Assembly (NCBI GenBank): GCA_005116835.1
Contig: SWDM01000019.1
Coordinates: forward strand, 1-64,000
Source of the DNA: Nitrospira sp.
GTDB taxonomy: Bacteria > Nitrospirota > Nitrospiria > Nitrospirales > Nitrospiraceae
Direction: 5' to 3'
DNA length: 64,000 nucleotides
In this document: positions 1 to 8,891 of the stretch, piece after piece
Position numbering within the stretch: position 1 is the stretch's first letter
Layout: each line of letters starts with the position of its first letter
Made by a program: the position numbers and the translations under genes
The notes under the pieces: generated by a model
Told to the model about the DNA's origin: nothing
What the model saw: the letters and a program-made list of their open reading frames with translations, nothing else
The model's database searches: none

Positions 1-39
1 TGCGACAACGGCTACCAAGACGTTCTTCTTGAGATTCAT
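1..39 (-). CDS. 5' end of a gene running out of the window, probably exported
   Basis: Only 13 codons are inside the window. On the minus strand an ATG at 39 is preceded at normal spacing by a good AAGGAGAG ribosome site (near 44-51). The start reads MNLKKNVLVAVVA, that is, two lysines followed by a hydrophobic run, which is the start of a signal peptide. Nothing can be said of its function. Confidence 0.6.
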   Translation of the reverse strand, partial: MNLKKNVLVAVVA

Positions 40-642
40 TATGTCTCTCCTTGATCAATTAGAGGTTCTCTACGGCACTCTGCCTCCTGCTGGTGGCCTC
101 ACGGACAGGTATGACCGAAGCTCCTTCCTTTATATTTCATGTTCTTTATGAGGATGATGGCTTTGGAATAAATAAAGATGCGCAACGCTTATCCTAGCAT
201 GCGCAGGATCTAACAGCTCTTGGAAGACTGAATCCTCTGTGAGCAGCCGATCTTGGCGCATGAACTCAAGGGCACGATATGGGATCGTTCTTCGTTGTCA
301 CGCAGTCACCATTTGGCGGTGATCTCCCGCACCTGATCCAATGACTGATATACCCAGGCAGTGAACCTTTCGGGGATCCGGTCCCCCGTCGTTTGTGATA
401 CGCGCATCAATTGATGACGCTTCGCTTACACCATACCGGTCTGGTTGTGATTGCAGCGTTCAAGCTGATGAAGGGGCTGCTGTAACTCTTTCTCGGGTTG
501 GGCTCCTCAAGTTGGTGTATGCCGAGATTGCCACGTTGTTCTCGCTTCTGATCGACACCGGGCGTGTCCGAGTTCTTCTCTCCCCGTCACATTCCTGTTC
601 TAATTCTTGACGCACTTGGACCCTGAGCGTAGGGTTTCTTTC
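40..642. other. Intergenic stretch without a recognisable gene
   Basis: The stretch separates a leftward gene (start at 39) from a rightward one (start near 643), so it should carry divergent promoters. I see no convincing promoter hexamers, RNA gene or repeat. One open frame of 71 codons from 395 has no ribosome site and no protein-like pattern and was not accepted as a gene. Confidence 0.4.
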
Positions 643-1011
643 ATGAAGAAGGAAATCTGGCTTTATGGAGTTGCCGGTATCTCTGGAATTCTGATGTGGA
701 TTTGTGTTTCCGCTCTTTCAGGCCAAACAGAGGCATGGGACTCAGACCTGTATCTCTTTCTCGGTATTCCTGTGCTCTGTCTCGTTGCTTGCGCATTAGG
801 CTTTCTTGAGCCGAGGCAACCATGGAGATGGGGGATTGTTCAGATTCTTGGGCAAGCGGTCTGGATGTTCGCTTCTCAAGGGATCGGCAACCTGTGGCCT
901 CTTGGGGTGGTTGCGTTTGGTCTCTTCTCAATTCCTTCGATCGTGGCTGCGGGGCTCGGTGCGTTGCTTGCAAAGTTGCACGGAAAGATGTCTGGAACTA
1001 TGTCGGTTTGA
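643..1011 (+). CDS. Small integral membrane protein, unknown function
   Basis: A protein of about 122 residues with four hydrophobic segments: one after MKKEIWLYGV, one around LYLFLGIPVLCLVACALGFL, one near the middle and one in the C-terminal third ending in LAKLHGKMSG. It is likely a four-helix inner-membrane protein. The frame is open from a TTG at 607, but the ATG at 643 is preferred because the membrane segment follows it directly. The ribosome site is weak for either start. I do not recognise the family. The neighbours, a TPR protein on the other strand and an exported protein, give no functional clue. Confidence 0.5.
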   Translation: MKKEIWLYGVAGISGILMWICVSALSGQTEAWDSDLYLFLGIPVLCLVACALGFLEPRQPWRWGIVQILGQAVWMFASQGIGNLWPLGVVAFGLFSIPSIVAAGLGALLAKLHGKMSGTMSV

Positions 1012-1137
1012 ATAGTCGCCCACCTTGTCCGGTTCTTGTCGTGTTTACCCAGTTCAATTTCGGATAGGCGTTACGAGGAACGTGCTTCCGAGCGCATTCA
1101 CGATGAGCCGTCACAAGTTATGCTGACAGCCTGCTGA

Positions 1138-2244
1138 CTAGCTCTTTGTCGCCGCCAGGTCGTTGACGAAGTTACGGAAGGTCTCGTTCTTCATGAAGCG
1201 TTGAAAGGGTGAATCCTGGCGTGGATCCGGCATTGTTTTTTCGCCGGGGTTAAGATTTTTTCGATGGCGAAACGCGGTCGAGAGGGACTGCATCGTACGA
1301 TCGAGGTCGTTCATTTCCGCAAACGTGCAGGCCAAACTGTAGTGGAATATCGGGTAGGTCGGGTCTGCCTGTATGCCCTGTTCAAACGTGGCTCTCGCTT
1401 CTTTGAGACGACCGGTCATGCTATAGGCGGTGCCCAAATTGTCGATCAGCATGCGCCACAGAGTCCTATCGAGCTCTGGGTTTGCTTTTTCAAGATCGAA
1501 GGCTTTCTGATAGGGAAGAACCGCTAGTGCGTATTTGTTTTTTACGTAGAGAGCCTTTCCCAGATTGAATAATTCTCGGCTGTTGGGTGGTTCTGGCGGC
1601 GGGGTTTGGATCTGTGGCTGGGGCTGGGTCTGTGGCTGGGGTTTGGCCTGTATCTGTTTGACTTCGGAGGGGCCTGACTGCAAACGAACGGATTTAAGAA
1701 TCGTTTGAAAGAGCGGTGCGTCAGCCGTGGTGAATTGTACTTTGGAAAGATGGATATCTGCGTAGACGTCTTTTTGTGCAAGGCAGGCATACACATTCTT
1801 TTGATCTACCCTGATTCCTTCGAACTCATGAAGGACGTATTCAAGCGTCGGTATCTTGCCCGCAGTGTCGAGTTTGACATCCTGAGCCCTGGTGGCTAAA
1901 GGGCCTTTCTGTATCAGTTTAAGCTGGTCTATGCAGCCTTGCGTTGAGGCCTGAGTTGGGACTATCTCGAGTGTGACAGACACGTTGAGTCCTGTTGTGG
2001 GATGTGAGGCCATGAGATGGCGGCGGCCGTCCGGTTTGACGTGGTCGAGGTCTTTCTTGAAGCCGGCTAAATCGATCGAAAGTCCCAAGCTTTTCTCGGG
2101 CCATGCCACAAATGTCGGAGGCTCATACTCTTCTGCGCCGACCCGATAAATGCCGATAGGCTCTGGCGGAAGGAAGAACCAGAGGCTCACGGTGCAAACG
2201 ACGAACACCTGTATGGCATTGGCCCGCCTCCCCAGGATCCTCAT
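1138..2244 (-). CDS. Exported TPR-repeat protein
   Basis: About 368 residues. The frame opens at 2265, but the ATG at 2244 (MRILGRRANA) is preferred because GGAGAG lies just upstream of it and the N-terminus then reads as a basic stretch plus a hydrophobic signal or anchor (IQVFVVCTVSLWFFL). A middle domain of about 170 residues has no family I recognise. A Gln/Pro-rich linker (QPQTQPQPQIQTPPPEPP) follows. The C-terminal part has TPR motifs, for example NLGKALYVKNKYALAVLPYQ and GTAYSMTGRLKEARATFEQG. TPRs mediate protein-protein contacts, so it is probably a periplasmic scaffold. The gene stands alone on the minus strand. Confidence 0.75.
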   Translation of the reverse strand: MRILGRRANAIQVFVVCTVSLWFFLPPEPIGIYRVGAEEYEPPTFVAWPEKSLGLSIDLAGFKKDLDHVKPDGRRHLMASHPTTGLNVSVTLEIVPTQASTQGCIDQLKLIQKGPLATRAQDVKLDTAGKIPTLEYVLHEFEGIRVDQKNVYACLAQKDVYADIHLSKVQFTTADAPLFQTILKSVRLQSGPSEVKQIQAKPQPQTQPQPQIQTPPPEPPNSRELFNLGKALYVKNKYALAVLPYQKAFDLEKANPELDRTLWRMLIDNLGTAYSMTGRLKEARATFEQGIQADPTYPIFHYSLACTFAEMNDLDRTMQSLSTAFRHRKNLNPGEKTMPDPRQDSPFQRFMKNETFRNFVNDLAATKS

Positions 2245-2542
2245 AGGCTCTCCGTTCATGCACAATATCGATCTCGACAGTTAGTGTAGGACATGACCTG
2301 GTCCCTCGAAAGAGAATTACTATTTGCGGCAGGGGCTAGCAGGAAGACCTGTGCCCCTTGCCTGCGGATTTGGTTATTGGTCGACACAGGCAGCAGCGGC
2401 AAGAGAGTAACTCCTTGTTTATGTCATGGGGCGGTAGCGATCCGTGATTACCTCTTAAGGGGGGAACGGCAAAACAAGGTTGACAGTCATGGGGACTGCA
2501 AGTAGCCTTAGCTCGGGAACTCACGTCTGGCAGAGGATGAAT

Positions 2543-4036
2543 ATGGATGTGCGGGAAGAGCTAGTCCAATATGCGAAGGCGTTGCCACGAGACAAGCGCC
2601 AGGCCCTGCTCATGGCATTTCCCGAAAACATACTGCACATGCACTTGAAATCCTTGTTCGAAAGCATGGAGCCGGGCTACAGCACCGTGATCACCTATGG
2701 CGCCAACGAACGTGGTAAGGATTTGGTCATTGTTAGGAAAGACAACATCGGCATCGATGTCACGGCAGTGGTTGTCAGGTGTGGGACGATTAAGGAGACA
2801 TCAGCCGCAGCGGTCGATCAGCTCAAGAGAGAAGTCACGGACATTTTGAGAGCCGGAGCGATCAGAAAGTTCCATGACGTGGAGAGCCAAGTCAACGAAG
2901 CGTTGGAACATCCTGCTGAAACGCAAACGATCTTCAGAGATCTTCCGGTGAATAAAGTCATCGTCATTGTCGCGGGCGACTTTCATCGCCAGGCGAAAAA
3001 GCGTCTCGTCACAGACGTTCCACTCAACCAAGCGGATGTGCGCGATATCGACTGGCTGATTGCCAAGTGCACCGATCACTATCCTCAGATTTTCTTTGAG
3101 CAGGAGGTCATTGAGTCTCTGTATACCCAGATCGCTCAGTTGGAAATGAAGCATTGGTTGGGGGACAAGGGGAAGAATCTGTCGGATTATTATGTCGAGA
3201 TCCTTGTGGGAAAGAAAGATGAGGGGAAACCGTCTAAAGCGCGTGAGCGCTCAGCCGACAGCCCGCCCACTCTCGCCAAGCTCATAGAGATCATTGAGCA
3301 TGATCACAGAGTGATTTTGGTCGGTGACCCTACCAGCGGGAAGTCCAGCGCTCTTGTGAGGCTGGCAATTCAGATGTTCCGGGACGCTGCGATTGATGTC
3401 ATACGCGGGGCTGACAAGACGCAGTCGATTGAACTGCCGATCCTGATCCATGCCAGACAACTCGTAGAGTTGGACGATACAGAGTCTCTCTTGGAAACGC
3501 TGGCCCTGTCTTCCGAACTTGAAAATCGAATGGTCGTCAGTGTGCTGATGGTGGATGCCCTTGATGAGGTATCTTTCTCGCAACGGCAACAGGCCTTGGA
3601 GAAGGCCTCGCAATTCGCGGATGAACTAAAGATCAATCTTCTGGTCGCCAGCAGAAAGATGGATCTTTTAAAGACTGCGCCTGAGGGATTTACCAAGTAT
3701 GAACTGTTGCCCTTTGAATTCAATCAAGCGCTGAAATTGCTGGACAAGCTGGCAGGTGGCGATAAGGATAAGTTGAAGGTTCTCAAGTCCGGGTTGGAGA
3801 AGATTCAATTCAAGATGCCGATGGTGCCGCTCTCTCTCATCCTCCTCTTTGAACTGGTCGAGCAGAAAAGGGAAGTTCCCGCATCTGTGAACGAACTCTA
3901 TGATAGCGTTTCGGAAATCGCTCATGGTCGTTGGGAGAAAGACAAGGGGATCGAGATGCTCTTTGAAGTATCCAGTGAAGAAGCGCTTCTCGGGCGGCTT
4001 GGCACCTATAGGATTGCATTCAAAAGGAAGAATTGA
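2543..4036 (+). CDS. Nuclease-NACHT NTPase, C-terminally truncated (probably decayed)
   Basis: Start chosen at the ATG at 2543 because AGAGG lies 6 bases upstream. A short N-terminal region leads to a PD-(D/E)xK-like domain (about residues 40-180) with GANERGKDLVI and a degenerate second half (TAVVVRCGTI where active enzymes have an E/Q-x-K). A NACHT-type P-loop ATPase follows: Walker A VGDPTSGKSSAL (about residue 255) and Walker B VLMVDALDEV. This layout is known from bacterial STAND/NACHT defence proteins, where a long C-terminal sensor follows the ATPase. Here the frame stops soon after the ATPase. The +1 frame from about 4000 continues in a family-like way (LHSKGRIDVSDSGLI) to a stop at 4065-4067, so a frameshift plus loss of the sensor is likely. 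Probably non-functional, or a remnant. Confidence 0.75.
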   Translation: MDVREELVQYAKALPRDKRQALLMAFPENILHMHLKSLFESMEPGYSTVITYGANERGKDLVIVRKDNIGIDVTAVVVRCGTIKETSAAAVDQLKREVTDILRAGAIRKFHDVESQVNEALEHPAETQTIFRDLPVNKVIVIVAGDFHRQAKKRLVTDVPLNQADVRDIDWLIAKCTDHYPQIFFEQEVIESLYTQIAQLEMKHWLGDKGKNLSDYYVEILVGKKDEGKPSKARERSADSPPTLAKLIEIIEHDHRVILVGDPTSGKSSALVRLAIQMFRDAAIDVIRGADKTQSIELPILIHARQLVELDDTESLLETLALSSELENRMVVSVLMVDALDEVSFSQRQQALEKASQFADELKINLLVASRKMDLLKTAPEGFTKYELLPFEFNQALKLLDKLAGGDKDKLKVLKSGLEKIQFKMPMVPLSLILLFELVEQKREVPASVNELYDSVSEIAHGRWEKDKGIEMLFEVSSEEALLGRLGTYRIAFKRKN

Positions 4037-4128
4037 CGTGTCTGACTCTGGGTTGATCACCAGATGATGCCCTTACATCAGTAGCGGTAAGGACTTATTT
4101 CCTCAGCTCAACTAAGGAGAAGACTCTC

Positions 4129-4761
4129 ATGGCAACAAGAATGTGGATGCCGCTCGCAATTGTCGGTGCTTCTCTGCTGCTGGCAGGTACGGCTGCTGCA
4201 GTTGAAGAGAAGCTGAATGTGGAGTATTCCGCAGATCAGGTGATCGAAGCCGAAGAGGTGGCGATGAAGAGTCGTGTATTTCACACTCCCACGAAGGAAC
4301 GTCGCGAGATGAGCCAGGGGGGGCAGAACATGATTATCATCATGCGTCACGATAAGAAGGTCTCGTGGACGGTGATGCCGGAAGAACATATCTATATGGA
4401 GGCGGCCATGAAGCCGTCGGCAGACAAGGACAAGACGGACATGTCTGCGTATAAGATCGAGCAAACCCCAGTCGGCCAGGAGATGTTGAACGGCGTGAAC
4501 ATGAACAAAAGCAAAATCATCATGACCCACAGCAGTGGGAGCAAGATGGGCGGATTCATGTGGACGACGAAGGAAGGCATTATGGCCAAGATCGATGCGA
4601 TTGCCGTCGAGAAGGGCAGCAAGGATCGTTTTAAGATGGAACAGACGAATATCAAGGTTGGGAAGCAGCCCGCCGACTTATTCGAACTTCCGCGTGGTGT
4701 GGAAAAGATGGATATGGGCGGCATGGGCATGGACATGATGAAGGACATGATGGGGCGATAG
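4129..4761 (+). CDS. Secreted protein resembling DUF4412 proteins
   Basis: 210 residues with a clean signal peptide (hydrophobic IVGASLLLAGTAAA, cleavage probably before VEEK). The body resembles DUF4412 or outer-membrane-lipoprotein-sorting-like domains: an N-terminal beta-rich part with a Met-rich segment (VSWTVMPEEHIYMEAAM) and a later part ending in a Met/Gly-rich tail (MDMGGMGMDMMKDMMGR). Methionine-rich tails can bind copper, but that is speculation here. AAGGAGAAG lies upstream of the ATG. The next gene starts 11 bases after the stop, so the two are almost certainly co-transcribed. Function unknown. Confidence 0.75.
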   Translation: MATRMWMPLAIVGASLLLAGTAAAVEEKLNVEYSADQVIEAEEVAMKSRVFHTPTKERREMSQGGQNMIIIMRHDKKVSWTVMPEEHIYMEAAMKPSADKDKTDMSAYKIEQTPVGQEMLNGVNMNKSKIIMTHSSGSKMGGFMWTTKEGIMAKIDAIAVEKGSKDRFKMEQTNIKVGKQPADLFELPRGVEKMDMGGMGMDMMKDMMGR

Positions 4762-4771
4762 GGAGGCGGCG

Positions 4772-5680
4772 GTGAAAGCAACTAAGATCGTAGGCTTCGT
4801 TATTGCGAGTGTTATGGCGATGGGAGGTTCGACCGTCTGGGCAGATTCGCTCTGTCCTGATCTGGCGCAACAAGCAGCTGCGGACGCACAGGTCAAGCAG
4901 GCGGAAGCGCTTGATCGGGCCGGCAAGGCGCGTGAAGCCTATGGTGCGGCGAAGAAAACGAATTTCGACTGTGTCACCGACTCTACGCGGCACGAAGCGC
5001 TGCTGAAGCGTACGGCCAAGGTTGTCGGTTCGGAAGAGGAAAAGAAGGGACAACTTAACGAGGCATTCGACTGGTACGAACGCGCGCAGAGCCAGGCAGA
5101 TGCGAGTCGGATGCAGCGAAAAATGGTCGAATCGAAACCGAATGACATCAATACGGTGTCGCGCGCCATCGACTATTTCAGGCACCACAATGATGCAGCT
5201 CAAGAAAAGGCCATGCGGGCGCATGCTTTGAAAAATGTGGAAAAGGCGCTAGTTGCCGAGGAGAAGAGCTTCGCCTCGGTCGGGAAGAATTCGCTCTCGG
5301 AGCTTGGACTCGCGAAGGACTGGAGCTATTACGCACAGGCCGGCGAAGACCTGGTCCGTGCCAGGGCCGCGAAGCGCGGCGATATCGTGGCTGCAGACGA
5401 TGGACGAACGTTTCTCAGTCTGGCATTGTCGTACTACGATCGTGCGGAGCAGCCGGACAAGGCGCAGAAGGTCCGCGATAAGGCGCGCGCGTTGGCCAAG
5501 CAATATGAGAGCAAGGGCGAGGGCCTGGTTGCAGGGGACTATTACGTGATCGCCGGGGAGAGCGGTAAAGCGACTGCTGTGCAGAAAGAGACCGAGGTAC
5601 GGGAACAAAAGGCCGAGGAATCTAGGAAGAAAGTATTCAAAAAGGATCAAGACGACCTCGAAAAGGCCTTGGGTTTCTGA
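4772..5680 (+). CDS. Exported helical repeat protein, unknown function
   Basis: 302 residues beginning at a GTG preceded by GGGAGG. The signal peptide is IVGFVIASVMAMGGSTVWA with a likely cut before DSLC. The mature part is almost entirely Lys/Glu/Ala-rich helix, with segments of TPR-like periodicity (AREAYGAAKK, LNEAFDWYERAQSQ, FLSLALSYYDRAEQPDKAQK), so it is probably a TPR-like or coiled periplasmic protein. Stop-to-start distance from the preceding secreted protein is only 11 bases, suggesting a two-gene operon with a shared envelope role. I do not recognise a named family. Confidence 0.75.
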   Translation: MKATKIVGFVIASVMAMGGSTVWADSLCPDLAQQAAADAQVKQAEALDRAGKAREAYGAAKKTNFDCVTDSTRHEALLKRTAKVVGSEEEKKGQLNEAFDWYERAQSQADASRMQRKMVESKPNDINTVSRAIDYFRHHNDAAQEKAMRAHALKNVEKALVAEEKSFASVGKNSLSELGLAKDWSYYAQAGEDLVRARAAKRGDIVAADDGRTFLSLALSYYDRAEQPDKAQKVRDKARALAKQYESKGEGLVAGDYYVIAGESGKATAVQKETEVREQKAEESRKKVFKKDQDDLEKALGF

Positions 5681-5910
5681 CAGGCGCTACAAAGTGCTGA
5701 GAATCATGTGAGCTTAGGGTTGTCTTCACGCCAGACAGCAGCCTGTCGATTACTCGTCGTTCGTGGATCGTCATTCGTTTCCGGGTGATGCCGGACACAT
5801 TTCATGCTGCACCTTTCACCTTCCCTGTCTGAATTACGGCTCCCCCCTCCCAATGTAGGATACCGCTCATAGCGCCGGCTCCGGTATAATCCGACGGCAT
5901 GGAGGCTGTG

Positions 5911-6285
5911 ATGGCGTTCCTTCCGTATTCTCGAATCTATCATCGATTTACGCTTTCCTGCCCTGTCGTTTTCGGCGGGGCTCCATTTGTCGGCGAAGGT
6001 TTGCTGACCAACCTGTCGATGATGGGCTGTTCCGTCATGTGCGATCGAGAAGTCCTCTGCGGCAGCACAGTGCGGGTGAGTGTACTGCTTCCTAATCAGC
6101 CCCGGGCGTTATCGATTGATCTGGGCACGATTAAGTGGGTTCAGGGCCATCAGTTCGGGGTAGAGTTTCTTCGCCTGCCGGTAGAGGCGCGGCAGCGCTT
6201 GAACAGCACACTACGCAATGAACTCATCGGGTTCTTAAAAGGCCGTTCAGGTAGACGGGAAGCAGTCGGCCTCGCTCAAGAGTGA
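5911..6285 (+). CDS. PilZ-domain protein (cyclic di-GMP receptor)
   Basis: A single PilZ domain of about 124 residues. Both nucleotide-binding signatures are visible: RxxxR as RIYHR near the N-terminus, and (D/N)xSxxG as NLSMMG about 24 residues later. PilZ domains bind cyclic di-GMP and usually control motility, secretion or polysaccharide output. The start was moved from 5899 to the ATG at 5911 because GGAGG at 5901-5905 then falls at ideal spacing. It stands alone between a rightward operon and a leftward TPR gene. Its partner cannot be told from context, although a large flagellar locus lies in the same window. Confidence 0.85.
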   Translation: MAFLPYSRIYHRFTLSCPVVFGGAPFVGEGLLTNLSMMGCSVMCDREVLCGSTVRVSVLLPNQPRALSIDLGTIKWVQGHQFGVEFLRLPVEARQRLNSTLRNELIGFLKGRSGRREAVGLAQE

Positions 6286-6375
6286 AAGATAGCCTTTATT
6301 GAGTCACGCACCCCGTCCGGGTAGTTCTTGCGAACCTCCAAACCACGTCACCTGTTACGCCTCAGATATCGCGTG

Positions 6376-8115
6376 TTACGAGGATCGGGGTGGCGGAGCG
6401 ATGCGGAACCGTACTTCATCCACCAGAGTATCGGACGACATCCGTTCTCCTGCGAACAGCCCACAGTGGTAGAGCCCGGGTGTCCACCCGGCTTTCGGAG
6501 GGGATAACATAAAATAGCCGGACTGGTCATTCATGGTCGTCATGACGTGGTCTTGCGCGACGGCCGGTCGATTTCCGGTGAGTTCTGATATTTCCAAAGA
6601 GCAGCTCGCAGTCAGTGGCACCGCATCGAACGAGGCCGACACCAGCCCAAAGACCAGGTAGATCTCCGGTTGTGTGGCAGGGAAACTATCCCCTGGGTTC
6701 AGAGGGATGAATTCATGGGCGCCGGTTGGGAAATCGTCCCGCATAACCTTGCTTGCCGGGATGACAAAGCGAAACCAACTGAAGTCGGCATCTCTGCCCA
6801 ACAACGATGCTCGCTGATCTAGTAAATCTTGAGGTTTGAATAGTTCGATGGCTTTTGCGTAGAGGTCTTCTTCTGAAAGGGTTTCGGCTGGAGGCGCATC
6901 GACGGAGTGGGCGTGGTCCGTTGCTTCTTCAGCCTTCAGTTTAGCCAGTTCTGGAACGTGGGGCCGCACCTTATCGAGCCATCGCGCGATTTTCTTTTTA
7001 TCCAACACCCGCATGTCCGGTGGAAGTCGAATGTTCTTGTTCTGCTCCTCGAACTCGACTGCCGCGTCATAGAGAGTTTGGAAATGCACGAATGCGTCCT
7101 CCCACTGCTCCAACTCCACAAAACATTGGCCCATCCGGAACACGGTGTCCGCATAGTCTTCCTCGTTGGGATCGAGGTTGGACATCTTTCCGAACACGGT
7201 CAGCGCGTCTTTGCACCGGCCAAGCTGCATGAGGGTCAGCCCTAATTGATAATGGGCCAGCGCGTCATTGGGATTGAGGATCAACATCCTTTGATAGATC
7301 GGCTCGGCCTCCTGATATCGGCCTGTCGAGAAGAGGCGCCATGCCTCTGCGCGAATGGCGGCCCATTCCTTCCGTTGTGCCCCCGTCATTTCTTTGCTCA
7401 ACACGGGGTCGAATCGCCTGCCTCGATCGATGGAAGTGCCGTTGATCTGTGAAAGCAGATTCTTAGCAGGGAGTACCAGCGGAGAATCAGCGGACACCTT
7501 GTGCAGCAGGTATTGCACATCCTCTTCCGCACCTTGATAGTCCAAAATGTCGAACCGCGCCCGGGCCAAGGCTAGACGCCAGCCGATCAGGTCCGGAGCC
7601 AGCTCGACGGCCCGCTGATAGGATTCGACCGACTCCTCAAGCCGGTCGAACCTTCGGAGTTCTTGCGCCAGCCGTAGATGGATCAAGGGATTTTGAGCAT
7701 CGATTTCCGCGATGCGTATTAACTCAGCGATGGATTCCACTCCCTGTCCCGACCAAGTCAAGACACTCCACTTGGCCCACCGGATGTCCAGCGAGGTTGG
7801 CGCTTTGGCGAGGACGGTGTCGTAGGCCGCCACCGCTTCTTGGGGGCCGCGGGATGCGCTGAGAATGTCGGCGCGTAGTTTCTGGAGCGTGAGCGCATGG
7901 GGATGGTCTTGTATCCCTTGGTCAAGGATCTCCAGCGCAGAGGCTACGGCGGCATTCTCCCACATCGCTTGTGCCCGATCGGCGATTTCTTCCTGTGACT
8001 GGGCAGGTGGAGTCCCTGCGAACGAGATGGGGCTCATGGCCAATGCCAGCGCAAGCGGCACCAAGAGGAGCGGGGCGATGGATCGACTTCTTGGCCGGAG
8101 GACAGTGTGTTGCAT
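6376..8115 (-). CDS. Exported TPR protein
   Basis: About 579 residues from the ATG at 8115 (a TTG four codons upstream is also open). The N-terminus has several arginines then a long hydrophobic core (IAPLLLVPLALALAMSPISF), so it is exported. About 350 residues of TPR units follow, for example VESYQRAVELAPDLIGWRLA, EAEPIYQRMLILNPNDALAHYQLGLTL and VFGKMSNLDPNEEDYADTVF. The C-terminal 150 residues are beta-rich, unrecognised, and end with an Ig-like look (GWTPGLYHCGLF). Probably an envelope scaffold. It diverges from trmL; the 227-base gap between the starts must hold both promoters, though none is clear. Confidence 0.8.
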   Translation of the reverse strand: MQHTVLRPRSRSIAPLLLVPLALALAMSPISFAGTPPAQSQEEIADRAQAMWENAAVASALEILDQGIQDHPHALTLQKLRADILSASRGPQEAVAAYDTVLAKAPTSLDIRWAKWSVLTWSGQGVESIAELIRIAEIDAQNPLIHLRLAQELRRFDRLEESVESYQRAVELAPDLIGWRLALARARFDILDYQGAEEDVQYLLHKVSADSPLVLPAKNLLSQINGTSIDRGRRFDPVLSKEMTGAQRKEWAAIRAEAWRLFSTGRYQEAEPIYQRMLILNPNDALAHYQLGLTLMQLGRCKDALTVFGKMSNLDPNEEDYADTVFRMGQCFVELEQWEDAFVHFQTLYDAAVEFEEQNKNIRLPPDMRVLDKKKIARWLDKVRPHVPELAKLKAEEATDHAHSVDAPPAETLSEEDLYAKAIELFKPQDLLDQRASLLGRDADFSWFRFVIPASKVMRDDFPTGAHEFIPLNPGDSFPATQPEIYLVFGLVSASFDAVPLTASCSLEISELTGNRPAVAQDHVMTTMNDQSGYFMLSPPKAGWTPGLYHCGLFAGERMSSDTLVDEVRFRIAPPPRSS

Positions 8116-8342
8116 AGGAGATGGCAACGAACTATTTATGATACAGAGACATGCGTTGATTGACGTTCACTATACCAAGAAGACATGCGATGGTGAAATG
8201 AGCCGGTATCAAAACCGTAACGGGTGTAAGGCTTATGGCTCGTAGTCCCTGGCATGTACGAAGGGCACTTGGTCCTGGCGAGTAGGACTCTCTGTGTTCG
8301 TGTTATAGTCCATCGGCCATCAGCCAGATGTTAAGTATTGCC

Positions 8343-8807
8343 ATGCTCGACGTCATTCTCTATCAGCCGGAAATCCCTCCGAACACCGGCAACATCATCC
8401 GTCTCTGCGCTAATACAGGCGCAAGGTTGCACCTCGTGAAGCCGCTAGGCTTCTCTCTGGAGGATAAGCAATTGTTGCGAGCGGGGTTGGACTATCATGA
8501 ATTTGCCACGATCACAGTCCACGAAAACTGGGCCGAGTGCGCGGGGCGCTTCAAGGATCGCCGGCTGTTTGCCGTCTCCACCAAGGGGACTCAACAGTAC
8601 GATTTGGTCGACTATACCGTCGGCGATGCTTTTGTGTTTGGTCCGGAAAGCCGTGGGTTGCCGGCTGAGATTCGAGGGAGTGTTGCTGAGGAGCAATGCA
8701 TCCGTGTTCCCATGGTCCCTGGAAATCGGAGTCTCAACCTTTCCAATGCCGTGTCAGTGGTGGTCTACGAAGCCTGGAGACAGCTCGGATTTAGAATGAA
8801 GGTTTGA
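8343..8807 (+). CDS. trmL: tRNA (cytidine/uridine-2'-O-)-methyltransferase TrmL
   Basis: SPOUT-fold methyltransferase that 2'-O-methylates the wobble nucleotide 34 of tRNA-Leu using SAM. It closely matches E. coli TrmL/YibK over its whole length: YQPEIPPNTGNIIRLCANTG at the N-terminus, GLDYHEF, VFGPESRGLP, and the knot motif IRVPMVPGNRSLNLSNAVSV. The ATG at 8343 aligns with the family start; the frame is open from 8328. About 154 residues, normal for the family. It converges with the broken J-domain gene on the other strand. Confidence 0.95.
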   Translation: MLDVILYQPEIPPNTGNIIRLCANTGARLHLVKPLGFSLEDKQLLRAGLDYHEFATITVHENWAECAGRFKDRRLFAVSTKGTQQYDLVDYTVGDAFVFGPESRGLPAEIRGSVAEEQCIRVPMVPGNRSLNLSNAVSVVVYEAWRQLGFRMKV

Positions 8808-8891
8808 GCGTAGTGCTCGGCATCGGCTGTCTTTCAATGAATGCCAGGAACAGTTTACCTTTTACGTTTCACGTTTCACGAAATACTGCTC

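Noticed and set aside
395-610. Open frame of 71 codons
   Set aside because: No ribosome site; Ser/Arg/Leu-rich sequence without structure; stop overlaps the next better candidate.
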